This document shows positions 35,507 through 43,310 of a stretch of DNA of 44,898 bases, one piece after another (positions within the stretch are counted from its first letter, which is position 1; every line of letters starts with the position of its first letter). The position numbers and the translations under genes are program-made. Source of the stretch: Lachnospiraceae bacterium (GTDB lineage: Bacteria > Bacillota > Clostridia > Lachnospirales > Lachnospiraceae); assembly GCA_017396555.1 (NCBI GenBank), contig JAFQLS010000015.1, forward strand, positions 1-44,898, read 5' to 3'. The notes under the pieces were generated by a model, which was given only the letters and a program-made list of their open reading frames with translations, was not told where the DNA came from and made no database searches.

Positions 35507-38389
35507 ATGAGATATATTGTATCATTATGGATTTATTCTGACTTTATTTTAGCATTATATTTTGCAATCTCACTCCTAATAAAAAGTAAATGTAAATATA
35601 CCGAGAACTGTATGTTCTTAGTATTTTGCCTCTCCAGTGCACTTTGGAGTTTTGGTTTTTTTGGCGTTTTTATCCAAACCGAACCTGATAATGCTTATAT
35701 ATGGAGAGCAATTGGTATGGTTGGTACATTTGCTTATCTTATCAGCGCTCAGGCTCTTTTATGTTTCATATGTAATATGCCAAAAAAATTCAGCTATATA
35801 ACTCAAAGCATTTCCTCTTTAGGTATAATCTTATATTTTTTTGTTATTCAAAAAAATCAAGTTACATATGAACCTACAAAATATGGTATGTCATATACTT
35901 TTAAACCCGGACTTCTAAATAATCTTTACACAATATACACAATAATTCTTGCAATTAACATGCTCATAGTTGTTATTTACACTTTAAAAAAATCAAAGAC
36001 TCAAAGATTAATCGTTCTTGCAAAAAAACTTTTAATCGCTGAGGGAATAATAGCTTTAGGTATGGTATTTGATACTATTTTTCCGCTTATGGGTCTCAAA
36101 GCATTTCCCGGAAGTACCCTTGCACAATTTATAGGTCTTACAGTAATCTATCATTCAATTTCCTTTGTTAACCATTCACGAATTAACATTAGCAATATGT
36201 CAGAATTTATATATTATTCACTTAAGGTTCCTGTTCTGGTATATGATGCCTCTCTTAATTTACAGATTTTAAATGATTCTGCATATTCATTTCTCGGTGT
36301 TAAGGATGGACCTCTTAACTATACTGGCATAGATGAGTTATTTGAGGCAGAACACGAAGACATATTTACATTTACTGAACAGTCCCATGATGTAGACGCA
36401 ATTTGTTGCAATAACAATTTATATTGTAGTTTGTCTGTAAATAAAATTTACGACGCATACAAGGATGTAATCGGATATATTATTATTGTTACCGACCTTT
36501 CAGAACGAATGAAATCAATGCGAAAGCTTGAAGAGGCTAAGCAAGAGGCCGAATCTGCTAATAAAGCAAAGAGTACCTTCTTAGCAAATATGTCTCATGA
36601 AATCAGAACACCTATGAATGCAATTGTCGGTTTCTCTGAATTAGTATTGAAAATGGATATTGATGAGAATGCAAGAAAACATGTTGAAGATATCAAATGG
36701 TCTTCCCACAACTTACTTGCGATTATTAATGATATTCTTGATTTTTCTAAAATCGAATCCGGTAAGATGGAACTTGTAACCGATACCTACTATTCGTCAC
36801 ATATGTTAAATGATATCACACTAATCATTACTCCGCAGGCGGAGAAAAAGGGATTGATATTTAATATTGATATTGATACAGAAATCCCAAGAACACTCTT
36901 TGGCGATAAAGTAAGGTTACGAAGTGTATTAACAAATATTCTCAATAATGCAGTAAAGTACACTAAAGAAGGTAGCGTCACCTTCAAGGCTGGTGTAATG
37001 AACATACACGAAGATACTGTCACTTTAAAATTTGTAATTTCTGATACCGGAATTGGAATCAAAGAACAAAATTTGCCTAATTTGTTTAATGACTTTGAAC
37101 GTTTGGACGAAAGAGTTCATTATGGTATTGAGGGTTCAGGCTTGGGGCTTGCCATTGCAAACAATTATATTAATTTGATGAATGGACACATTGATGTTGA
37201 AAGTGAATATGGCAAAGGCTCAATATTTACCATTACCATTGACCAAAAAATTATTGACCCTACCCCAATCGAATCTGAGTATAATCGTGAAAGTTCTTCG
37301 CATAATACCGGAAGTATTTCTGATATTAAGATAAGTGGTATATCAGTCCTTGTTGTAGATGACAATATCGTTAACCTTCGTGTTGCCGAAGAAATATTAC
37401 GCTTTTACGGGCTACACGTTGATACCGCTTCAAACGGTACCGTTGCCATAGAATTATGCCACTCCAGAAATTATTCCCTTGTATTTATGGATCAGATGAT
37501 GCCTGATCTTGACGGCATACAGACAATGAAAGAAATTCGATGTATAAACTCACACTATGCAAGTGGCGGCGACTGCAAAATTATCATTTTAACAGCAAAC
37601 GCCATAAAGGGAACCAGAGAAGCCTTATTAAGAAAAGGCTTTGACGAATACCTCGGTAAGCCTATTAATATTCATCAGCTTGAACGCTTATTTATTAAAT
37701 ATATTCCTAAAGAAAATATTTACTATGAAGAAGTAGAACAACATACTGAATTGCTTGACACATCAGAAATCGCCTACTTAAAGGATTCATTGCCTATGAT
37801 AAATGTAGAAAACGGAATATACAATTGTGGCGGAAAAATCGAAGATTATTTGAAAATACTTAAAATCACTCATGACTATGGCGAACGCCAATTAATAGAG
37901 CTTGAAAATGCATGGTCCAAAAAAGATTACAACTTCTATGTTATTAAAATTCATGCTTTGAAAAGTACCCTGTTAAACATCGGCGCCACAGAATTATCAG
38001 AACAGGCAAGACAACAGGAGCTGCAGGGAAAGGCTCATGAATACTCATATATTGATGATACCATCAAAGATTTTCAAAGCAATTATCGCAAGCTTGTAGA
38101 GGATATTAATGTAGTTCTTTCTCATTACAAAATGCTTGATAATCCACCTAATGACACCGAAGCAGAAGCTATATTGGACAGTAAAATCAGCCTACAGATT
38201 ATTAAGAATATAGAACATTATATAAATAATTTTGACTTTGAAAAAGTCTTTAATATTCTTGAAGAATCAAAAAAATTTACTTTCTCTGAAAATCATAGAA
38301 GCCTATTAAACAGAATCGAAGAACTTATGGATGATTTATCAGTAGATGAAATTTTAGAACTAATACATAGCGAAATCCGGGAAGTTTAA
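35507..38389 (+). CDS. Membrane hybrid histidine kinase with REC and Hpt domains
   Basis: A 960-residue multi-step phosphorelay kinase. The N-terminal ~225 residues form about seven membrane helices of the 7TM histidine-kinase sensor type. A PAS-like region (~235-335) and a short coiled coil follow. The HisKA dimerisation domain has His364 (MSHEIRTPMNAIVG). The ATPase domain has NNAVKY, DTGIGI and GSGLGLAI. A receiver domain with Asp662 (MDQMMPDLDG) follows, and then a C-terminal Hpt domain with His816 (KIHALKSTLLNIGA). It can carry phosphate His-Asp-His and hand it to the two-receiver protein encoded just upstream. The ligand is unknown. Confidence 0.94.
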   Translation: MRYIVSLWIYSDFILALYFAISLLIKSKCKYTENCMFLVFCLSSALWSFGFFGVFIQTEPDNAYIWRAIGMVGTFAYLISAQALLCFICNMPKKFSYITQSISSLGIILYFFVIQKNQVTYEPTKYGMSYTFKPGLLNNLYTIYTIILAINMLIVVIYTLKKSKTQRLIVLAKKLLIAEGIIALGMVFDTIFPLMGLKAFPGSTLAQFIGLTVIYHSISFVNHSRINISNMSEFIYYSLKVPVLVYDASLNLQILNDSAYSFLGVKDGPLNYTGIDELFEAEHEDIFTFTEQSHDVDAICCNNNLYCSLSVNKIYDAYKDVIGYIIIVTDLSERMKSMRKLEEAKQEAESANKAKSTFLANMSHEIRTPMNAIVGFSELVLKMDIDENARKHVEDIKWSSHNLLAIINDILDFSKIESGKMELVTDTYYSSHMLNDITLIITPQAEKKGLIFNIDIDTEIPRTLFGDKVRLRSVLTNILNNAVKYTKEGSVTFKAGVMNIHEDTVTLKFVISDTGIGIKEQNLPNLFNDFERLDERVHYGIEGSGLGLAIANNYINLMNGHIDVESEYGKGSIFTITIDQKIIDPTPIESEYNRESSSHNTGSISDIKISGISVLVVDDNIVNLRVAEEILRFYGLHVDTASNGTVAIELCHSRNYSLVFMDQMMPDLDGIQTMKEIRCINSHYASGGDCKIIILTANAIKGTREALLRKGFDEYLGKPINIHQLERLFIKYIPKENIYYEEVEQHTELLDTSEIAYLKDSLPMINVENGIYNCGGKIEDYLKILKITHDYGERQLIELENAWSKKDYNFYVIKIHALKSTLLNIGATELSEQARQQELQGKAHEYSYIDDTIKDFQSNYRKLVEDINVVLSHYKMLDNPPNDTEAEAILDSKISLQIIKNIEHYINNFDFEKVFNILEESKKFTFSENHRSLLNRIEELMDDLSVDEILELIHSEIREV

Positions 38390-38402
38390 TTCCCGGTTTT
38401 TT
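38377..38402 (+). terminator. Terminator of hybrid kinase operon overlapping the stop codon
   Basis: Perfect stem CCGGGAA/TTCCCGG with a 6-base loop containing part of the TAA stop, followed by six T. Confidence 0.92.
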
Positions 38403-38534
38403 CTATCCCAAAATCACTTTGCATCCTTCTTCTCTACCTTGCAGATTGAAGATACATTTATAAAAATTTGACAAATGTTCTTGTATAAATAATTCCAAAC
38501 AAACACATTATATATTTGAAAGGATGGTGTTTAT

Positions 38535-38723
38535 ATGAATCTGGATAAGGTAGTATGTAATTGTATGAACATAACAAATGGAATGATTAAAGAAGCGGTC
38601 GATGCAGGTGCAACAACTTTAGAGGATGTGCAGGAGCAAACCGGTGCTTCTACTGTTTGCGGAGCATGTTTAGAGGATGTACAGCGACTGGTAGATTTCT
38701 TTGTTAACGAACAAGAGAAGTAA
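38535..38723 (+). CDS. Small BFD-like [2Fe-2S]-binding protein
   Basis: A 62-residue protein with a CxC near the N-terminus (VVCNCMN, Cys8 and Cys10) and CxxC at 42-45 (VCGACLEDV). This is the four-cysteine ligand set of the BFD (bacterioferritin-associated ferredoxin)-like fold. Such domains pass electrons to partner enzymes or handle iron. Here it is a free-standing protein with no redox partner next to it. AAAGGATGG precedes the ATG. A TTGACA lies at 38468-38473, but no clear -10 box at standard spacing was found. Confidence 0.9.
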   Translation: MNLDKVVCNCMNITNGMIKEAVDAGATTLEDVQEQTGASTVCGACLEDVQRLVDFFVNEQEK

Positions 38724-39202
38724 AGCTTACTATTTGTTCAATATTTTAACTTATTTTTGAAATAAATAATCTTGATTTTAAGATTCTTCGCTTACGACGA
38801 GTTGATTCAGCAACAACTACCTATATGCCACTGTGCGACATCTTCCGCTCCGACGCAGTGCGCATCCCGCCGGAAGCTTTTAATGCATAGGAAATTCTAT
38901 TAGAGAACTTTCCTATAACATAAAAAAACCACACTTGTGAACTTACGCAAGTGTGGTCTTTTATTCTTTTTAATGTATGCCTCTTCGGTCACGCATTTAT
39001 TATCTCTTTGTTAACGCTTGGATAGCTTGAAAAGCCCGAAAACGAGGGATTCCTTATATCATTTGTTGCATACTTGTTTTACACGGTAGACTACTCAGGA
39101 CATCCCTCCCCCCCTAAACATCGAAGATGATAGCATAATATAAAAACATTCTTTTATGTTATCAATATTAATAACCGTCATCAATCCAGTTAATAATTCA
39201 AT
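38724..39202. other. Long intergenic stretch: GC-rich relic and bidirectional terminator
   Basis: Bases ~38786-38880 are sharply GC-richer than the surroundings. They carry overlapping inverted segments (CTTCCG/CGGAAG; CTATATGC/GCATAG; CACTG/CAGTG). Read on the minus strand they contain a short open stretch ending AESTRRKRRIL before a stop, without a start or RBS. This looks like a repeat or a decayed gene end. A terminator lies at 38921-38957. Bases 38960-39200 show no gene; a C-rich tract occurs at 39107-39116. The stretch separates core-like genes from the accessory module to the right. Confidence 0.4.
38921..38962. terminator. Bidirectional terminator
   Basis: Perfect 10-bp stem ACCACACTTG/CAAGTGTGGT with a 10-base loop. 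Seven T follow on the minus strand and CTTTTA on the plus strand. It probably ends the SNF2 operon (about 240 bases beyond its stop) and could also stop plus-strand transcripts. Confidence 0.8.
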
Positions 39203-41653
39203 TTATTTTTCAAGTATCAATTTTTCCATAACGTCAACAGTCATCGCTATAGGCACTTCATGACCATCAAGAATTTCCGAACATAAATTCTTTTTCTCGT
39301 TTTGGAGTTTTTGTATTTTTTCCTCTATTGTTCCCTCAGCTATTAACCTATAGATCATCACATTTCTTTCTTGTCCTATTCTATATATTCGATCTTCCGC
39401 TTGTCTCTCACTCGCAGGATTCCACCATGGGTCATAGATTATGGCTGTGTCAGCAGAAATCAAATTCAAACCCGTTCCTCCAGCCTTTAGACTAACTAGG
39501 AAAATACCTTTTTCACTATTTTCAAATTCATCAACAACTAACATTCTATCCTTAGTTGTACCATCCAAATAAAAATAGTTCATATGGGATATATTTATTT
39601 TTTTCTCAATGATTGACAGCATTTTTGTAAACCTGCTGAAAACCACCACTTTATGTCCATTAGAATACAAAGAAGCAAGAAGTTCCATCAATAGATCCAT
39701 TTTTGCTGATTCGTAGCATCCGCCATTATACTGATTTGAAAGCAATTGAGGGTGACAACATATTTCTTGCAAATACAATAATCCATTTAACATTATACTG
39801 TTTGATTTAATTTCAAACTGGTCATTTTTTCTCAATATTTCATGCCTTATACTTTCAAGCATTTTATCATATAATTTCTGTTGCTGTTCATCTAACTTGA
39901 CGAGCAGTGTTTGTTCTTGCTTTTCGGGTAAATCTTTTAACACATCCCTTTTTAATCGTCTAAGCAAAAATGGTGATGATAATAATTTTATTCTATCAAC
40001 TAATTGATTCTGATTCTTCGTCACACTTGAATATGGTTCAATAACATCTGGATTTATTAATCTCATCAATCCCCAAAACTCAGACAAATTATTTTCTATC
40101 GGTGTACCCGTCAAAATAATTTTCATAGATGCATCAATTGATTTGATAACATTATATGCCTTACTTTTAGAATTCTTAATATACTGTGCTTCATCAATAA
40201 CCAAATTATTGAAATATATACCATTAAATAGTTTGCAGTCATTAACCAAAGTATGATATGTTGTTAATACAATTTTAAACCCTTTAATATCATTAATATT
40301 TCTTTCGCTTCCATGATATATATATACCGATGCATCAGGCAAAAACTTCTTGAACTCTCTCTGCCAATTAATTAATAAAGTTTTGGGAACCACAATCAGA
40401 TTATGCGAATTATCAAATATCTCATCACTCAAATATGCAATTATCTGCAATGTCTTACCAAGTCCCATATCATCTGCCAAACATGCACCAAAATTATTAT
40501 ACATTAACGAAAGCAACCATTTCACACCAACAACCTGATATTCTCTCAGTATTTTTTTGAGGTTAGAATCAATTTTCATACACACATTATTATAATCAAT
40601 ATACTGATTTAGATTATGCACTACACTTCCATTTAAATCATTTGCAAGGCCAATTGCACTAATTATCTTTCTTTTATCTATATGTACCTCACCGGTAGTA
40701 GAATCTTTTTTTAACGTCTTTGATGTCAATGCTTTTGGAAGCATTATAACTTGGCCATTATACTCTGCCCAGTTTTCTTTCTTCTTTCTTAAATCAATCA
40801 GTTTTGTAATATCGATACTTTCTTCATTCCACTTAACCTCTCCCTTAACACTAAACCAATCAAAATCGTATGAAACTCTAATTTTGGAATAATCCGCCAC
40901 ACAAATTTTTTTCTCTGTATTTGTATAAACATTTATTCCGCTTTCTGATATTAAAACAATCCCTTCACTAACATCTTTTCCACAAAAAACAAACCCCTCA
41001 TTTCTTTTTAAGATCCAGCCTGAATTTTCTATAATTTCTTCTATCTTTTCTTCATATCTAAAATCACGATATTCATTGCCTAAATTTATTTGACGCTCTT
41101 TACTTAGAAAATCTACTATTGCAACACCATAATCAAATTTTAATTCTAACGGATAAGAACTGTCATTGAGATTTATATATACCTTAGGCGTTATTTCAAC
41201 TGCATATTTTTTTATTTTGCTCTCATCAATTTGAAAATATATAGATGTTTTATCACCTTCAAAACAAACCCCTTCAATAGAGTGAACATTTTTCGAAAGA
41301 ATGTTTTCATAGAATATCTTCTCTACAATATACATTCCATTTCTTTTGTCTTTGTAAAACAAACATCCCATTTCAACCAAACTCTTTAATCCAACCAAGC
41401 ATGCTGCTGATATCATATACTGATTCTTATTAATCTGAATATTTAAGTCATTGTTTAAAAATTCAGTAATAACATGCATATTAGCTTTTGAAAGATTATC
41501 AAATATTTGTGAAGCATTTATGTTAATATTTCTTAATTGTCCAGAAAATTTTTTGCTCTTCAATTTAGGAATAATGCCCTCATATGTTTCAATAACTATA
41601 CAATTTTTCTTTCTACTTTCATCAAAGTTTATGCTCAATATAAAATCCGACAC
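39203..41653 (-). CDS. SNF2-family DNA-dependent ATPase (Swi2/Snf2 helicase-like)
   Basis: An 816-residue protein. The N-terminal ~350 residues are unrecognised, a position often held by SNF2-associated regions. The SNF2 motor follows: Walker A DDMGLGKT (~390-398), DEAQ box VIDEAQYIKN (~485), LTGTPIENN, FLLRRLKRDVLKDLPEK. The C-terminal helicase half has SLKAGGTGLNL and RQAEDRIYRIGQ (~754). Such motors translocate on double-stranded DNA and remodel bound proteins; they do not usually unwind DNA. The start is GTG with GGGGAG nine bases before it, and this SD overlaps the stop codon of the radical SAM gene 14 bases upstream. That means close translational coupling in the peptide-maturase operon. 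A partner nuclease or methylase is not in the operon. Confidence 0.92.
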   Translation of the reverse strand: MSDFILSINFDESRKKNCIVIETYEGIIPKLKSKKFSGQLRNININASQIFDNLSKANMHVITEFLNNDLNIQINKNQYMISAACLVGLKSLVEMGCLFYKDKRNGMYIVEKIFYENILSKNVHSIEGVCFEGDKTSIYFQIDESKIKKYAVEITPKVYINLNDSSYPLELKFDYGVAIVDFLSKERQINLGNEYRDFRYEEKIEEIIENSGWILKRNEGFVFCGKDVSEGIVLISESGINVYTNTEKKICVADYSKIRVSYDFDWFSVKGEVKWNEESIDITKLIDLRKKKENWAEYNGQVIMLPKALTSKTLKKDSTTGEVHIDKRKIISAIGLANDLNGSVVHNLNQYIDYNNVCMKIDSNLKKILREYQVVGVKWLLSLMYNNFGACLADDMGLGKTLQIIAYLSDEIFDNSHNLIVVPKTLLINWQREFKKFLPDASVYIYHGSERNINDIKGFKIVLTTYHTLVNDCKLFNGIYFNNLVIDEAQYIKNSKSKAYNVIKSIDASMKIILTGTPIENNLSEFWGLMRLINPDVIEPYSSVTKNQNQLVDRIKLLSSPFLLRRLKRDVLKDLPEKQEQTLLVKLDEQQQKLYDKMLESIRHEILRKNDQFEIKSNSIMLNGLLYLQEICCHPQLLSNQYNGGCYESAKMDLLMELLASLYSNGHKVVVFSRFTKMLSIIEKKINISHMNYFYLDGTTKDRMLVVDEFENSEKGIFLVSLKAGGTGLNLISADTAIIYDPWWNPASERQAEDRIYRIGQERNVMIYRLIAEGTIEEKIQKLQNEKKNLCSEILDGHEVPIAMTVDVMEKLILEK

Positions 41654-41667
41654 AAAATATCACTCCC

Positions 41668-42993
41668 CTATTCTTCGAAAAAGTATTCATTACTTAATAT
41701 CATTTTTTCATACAAATGATTCTTACCCTCACATCTGTAATCCCAATTCCCAGAGTGTGTTTCGACAGAAGTAATTCCTTTATACTTCATTCTGCAACCT
41801 CCACCACAGATATATCTTACCTCACATGCATTGCACCCACTCGTATTATCTACAGATGTACTTTCTGCTATTTTCTTGCCTATAAGAAATATATCATGCA
41901 TGTCGCATTCAAAGACATTCAGGGAGCTTTTTAGTTCGTGAATACGATTACACCAATACACATCGCCATTTGCAGCAATGGTAATACCACCAAATCCACA
42001 GTTTTTTCTTAATGCTCTATTCTCATAATTCAACACAAAAGTTTCTGTATAGTAATTTGGATATAACCTCTCAACAAGTGCTTTTAACTTATTACGATAC
42101 TCTCTATTTTGTTCATCTGTTGTTTTCACCTCACGACCTTCAATCAACTCATGATTTAATTTAATAAACACATTAGGATATTTTTTCAAAAAATCATGCG
42201 CAAAAGGCTCAAATTTATCAACAAATATATCCAACTCTTCAAATAGTGGGGTTACAGCCATCGAAACTTTTGTATTAACTCTAGAAAAATTTTCTATGCA
42301 TTCAATTGCTTTTTTAAAACCATTGTATTTTCGTACAGAATAATATGATTCCTCATCATAGCCATCTATGCTTATTTGTATTTCATCAATGTATGAAGAC
42401 AAGTTATCAATCATATCCCGACTCCATAAAATACCATTACTTAAAACAGTAACTAGCAATCCTATGTTATGAGCATGTTTAATTAGTTCTTCAAATCCCT
42501 TATAAACAGTAATTTCTCCACCAGTAAATGTGACTCCTTCACATCCTTCATCTCTTAATTTATTCAATACATTAATCCATTTTTCAGCATCAACTTCTTC
42601 TATAACAACATCTCCAGCATACATATAACAATGTCTGCACCGCTGATTACAATTATTAGTTAGATATATGTATACATTCTTATCTTCATTTTGAATTATC
42701 TTTGGATGTTCAAAATCTTTTGCTTCTATCTGCATAATTACATTTATTACATCATCTCCATCATAGTTGGCCATCAAATACTCAATATTGCAACCTTTTC
42801 TTATATCCTCAAACACTTGCTTCTGTATATCGTTTTCCAATACAATCCATAAAACTCCTTCTGTGTATATTGCAAGATAGTATTCCTTGTACTTAACAAT
42901 AACTATATTCTCCGGCAACTCATATACTTTATCAAAATCTATTTCTGCCTCTATAATTTCATCTTCAAAAACATCAATGTCTTCTAAACTCAT
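41668..42993 (-). CDS. Radical SAM/SPASM peptide maturase with N-terminal PqqD/RRE-like domain
   Basis: A 441-residue enzyme. Residues ~27-90 (IVKYKEYYLAIY...WIVLENDIQKQVF) resemble a PqqD-like precursor-recognition element. The radical SAM core has CNQRCRHC (Cys115, 119, 122), TGGE and SIDG. The C-terminal SPASM region shows the full pattern Cys332-x15-Cys348, then Cys387-x2-Cys390-x5-Cys396-x3-Cys400, then Cys421, enough for two extra [4Fe-4S] clusters. Relatives install carbon-carbon or thioether links in ribosomal peptides. An ATG at 43029 lies in the loop of a terminator hairpin; the ATG at 42993, nine bases behind GAGGAG, is preferred. It follows the small peptide gene (43065-43166), its likely substrate. 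The chemistry is not deducible. Confidence 0.92.
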   Translation of the reverse strand: MSLEDIDVFEDEIIEAEIDFDKVYELPENIVIVKYKEYYLAIYTEGVLWIVLENDIQKQVFEDIRKGCNIEYLMANYDGDDVINVIMQIEAKDFEHPKIIQNEDKNVYIYLTNNCNQRCRHCYMYAGDVVIEEVDAEKWINVLNKLRDEGCEGVTFTGGEITVYKGFEELIKHAHNIGLLVTVLSNGILWSRDMIDNLSSYIDEIQISIDGYDEESYYSVRKYNGFKKAIECIENFSRVNTKVSMAVTPLFEELDIFVDKFEPFAHDFLKKYPNVFIKLNHELIEGREVKTTDEQNREYRNKLKALVERLYPNYYTETFVLNYENRALRKNCGFGGITIAANGDVYWCNRIHELKSSLNVFECDMHDIFLIGKKIAESTSVDNTSGCNACEVRYICGGGCRMKYKGITSVETHSGNWDYRCEGKNHLYEKMILSNEYFFEE

Positions 42994-43012
42994 TCTCTCA
43001 ATCTCCTCTTTT

Positions 43013-43043
43013 AAAAAAGGGTGTGACATTAAATCACACCCTT
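43013..43043 (-). terminator. Attenuating terminator between peptide and maturase genes
   Basis: Minus-strand perfect 10-bp stem AAGGGTGTGA/TCACACCCTT, 7-base loop, U-run of six. It begins 21 bases after the peptide stop codon. It should let most transcripts end after the peptide gene, giving excess precursor over enzyme. Confidence 0.9.
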
Positions 43044-43064
43044 AAGTAGTACTCAAATTAAGAA

Positions 43065-43166
43065 CTAATTCTGATTCTTCTCACATGACTTAAAGCAGTA
43101 CATTGTGTTGATTCTTGCAGAATTCTTTACTTTCTTAACCTTCCAAGAAATTGTAACTTTCTTCAT
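43065..43166 (-). CDS. 33-residue Lys-rich peptide, putative RiPP precursor
   Basis: A short gene with a strong binding site (GGAGG, nine bases before the ATG) and a consensus promoter upstream. The product starts MKKVTISWKVKKVKNSARIN and ends TMYCFKSCEKNQN. It has eight lysines and one arginine, one Trp (8) and two cysteines, Cys24 and Cys28. The basic N-terminal part would be the leader and the C-x3-C tail the core for modification. There is no signal peptide or Gly-Gly cleavage site. It lies directly before a radical SAM/SPASM enzyme and an attenuator, the usual place of a RiPP precursor. It is not SCIFF (which has six cysteines), and I do not recognise the family. Confidence 0.8.
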   Translation of the reverse strand: MKKVTISWKVKKVKNSARINTMYCFKSCEKNQN

Positions 43167-43188
43167 TTGTGCGCACCTCCATTAGATT

Positions 43189-43200
43189 TTGTATATACAA
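43189..43200. promoter_or_regulatory. Palindromic operator candidate at peptide-operon start site
   Basis: A perfect 12-bp palindrome TTGTATATACAA lies 4-15 bases downstream of the -10 box, covering the expected transcription start. No regulator gene is in the module, so the binding protein would be encoded elsewhere. AT-rich palindromes can arise by chance. Confidence 0.45.
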
Positions 43201-43204
43201 CTTA

Positions 43205-43233
43205 ATTATATTCGATGCACCTGCTTCTGTCAA
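43205..43233 (-). promoter_or_regulatory. Consensus sigma-A promoter of peptide-maturase-SNF2 operon
   Basis: Minus-strand perfect TTGACA (43228-43233), exactly 17 bases, perfect TATAAT (43205-43210). The leader to the peptide ATG is about 32 bases. One of the strongest promoters in the window. Confidence 0.92.
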
Positions 43234-43310
43234 ATATTTTTAAAACTTCAAAAACAGCTTATACCATTTTACAATATTCTTAGCTTTATTGGGTGTTTCT
43301 CAATCCAGTT

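Noticed and set aside
41796-41934. Plus-strand small frames opposite the radical SAM gene as further peptides
   Set aside because: No ribosome binding sites or promoters; they mirror conserved SPASM codons.
43065-43166. SCIFF (six-cysteine) precursor of a ranthipeptide
   Set aside because: Only two cysteines are present, and the leader does not resemble SCIFF.
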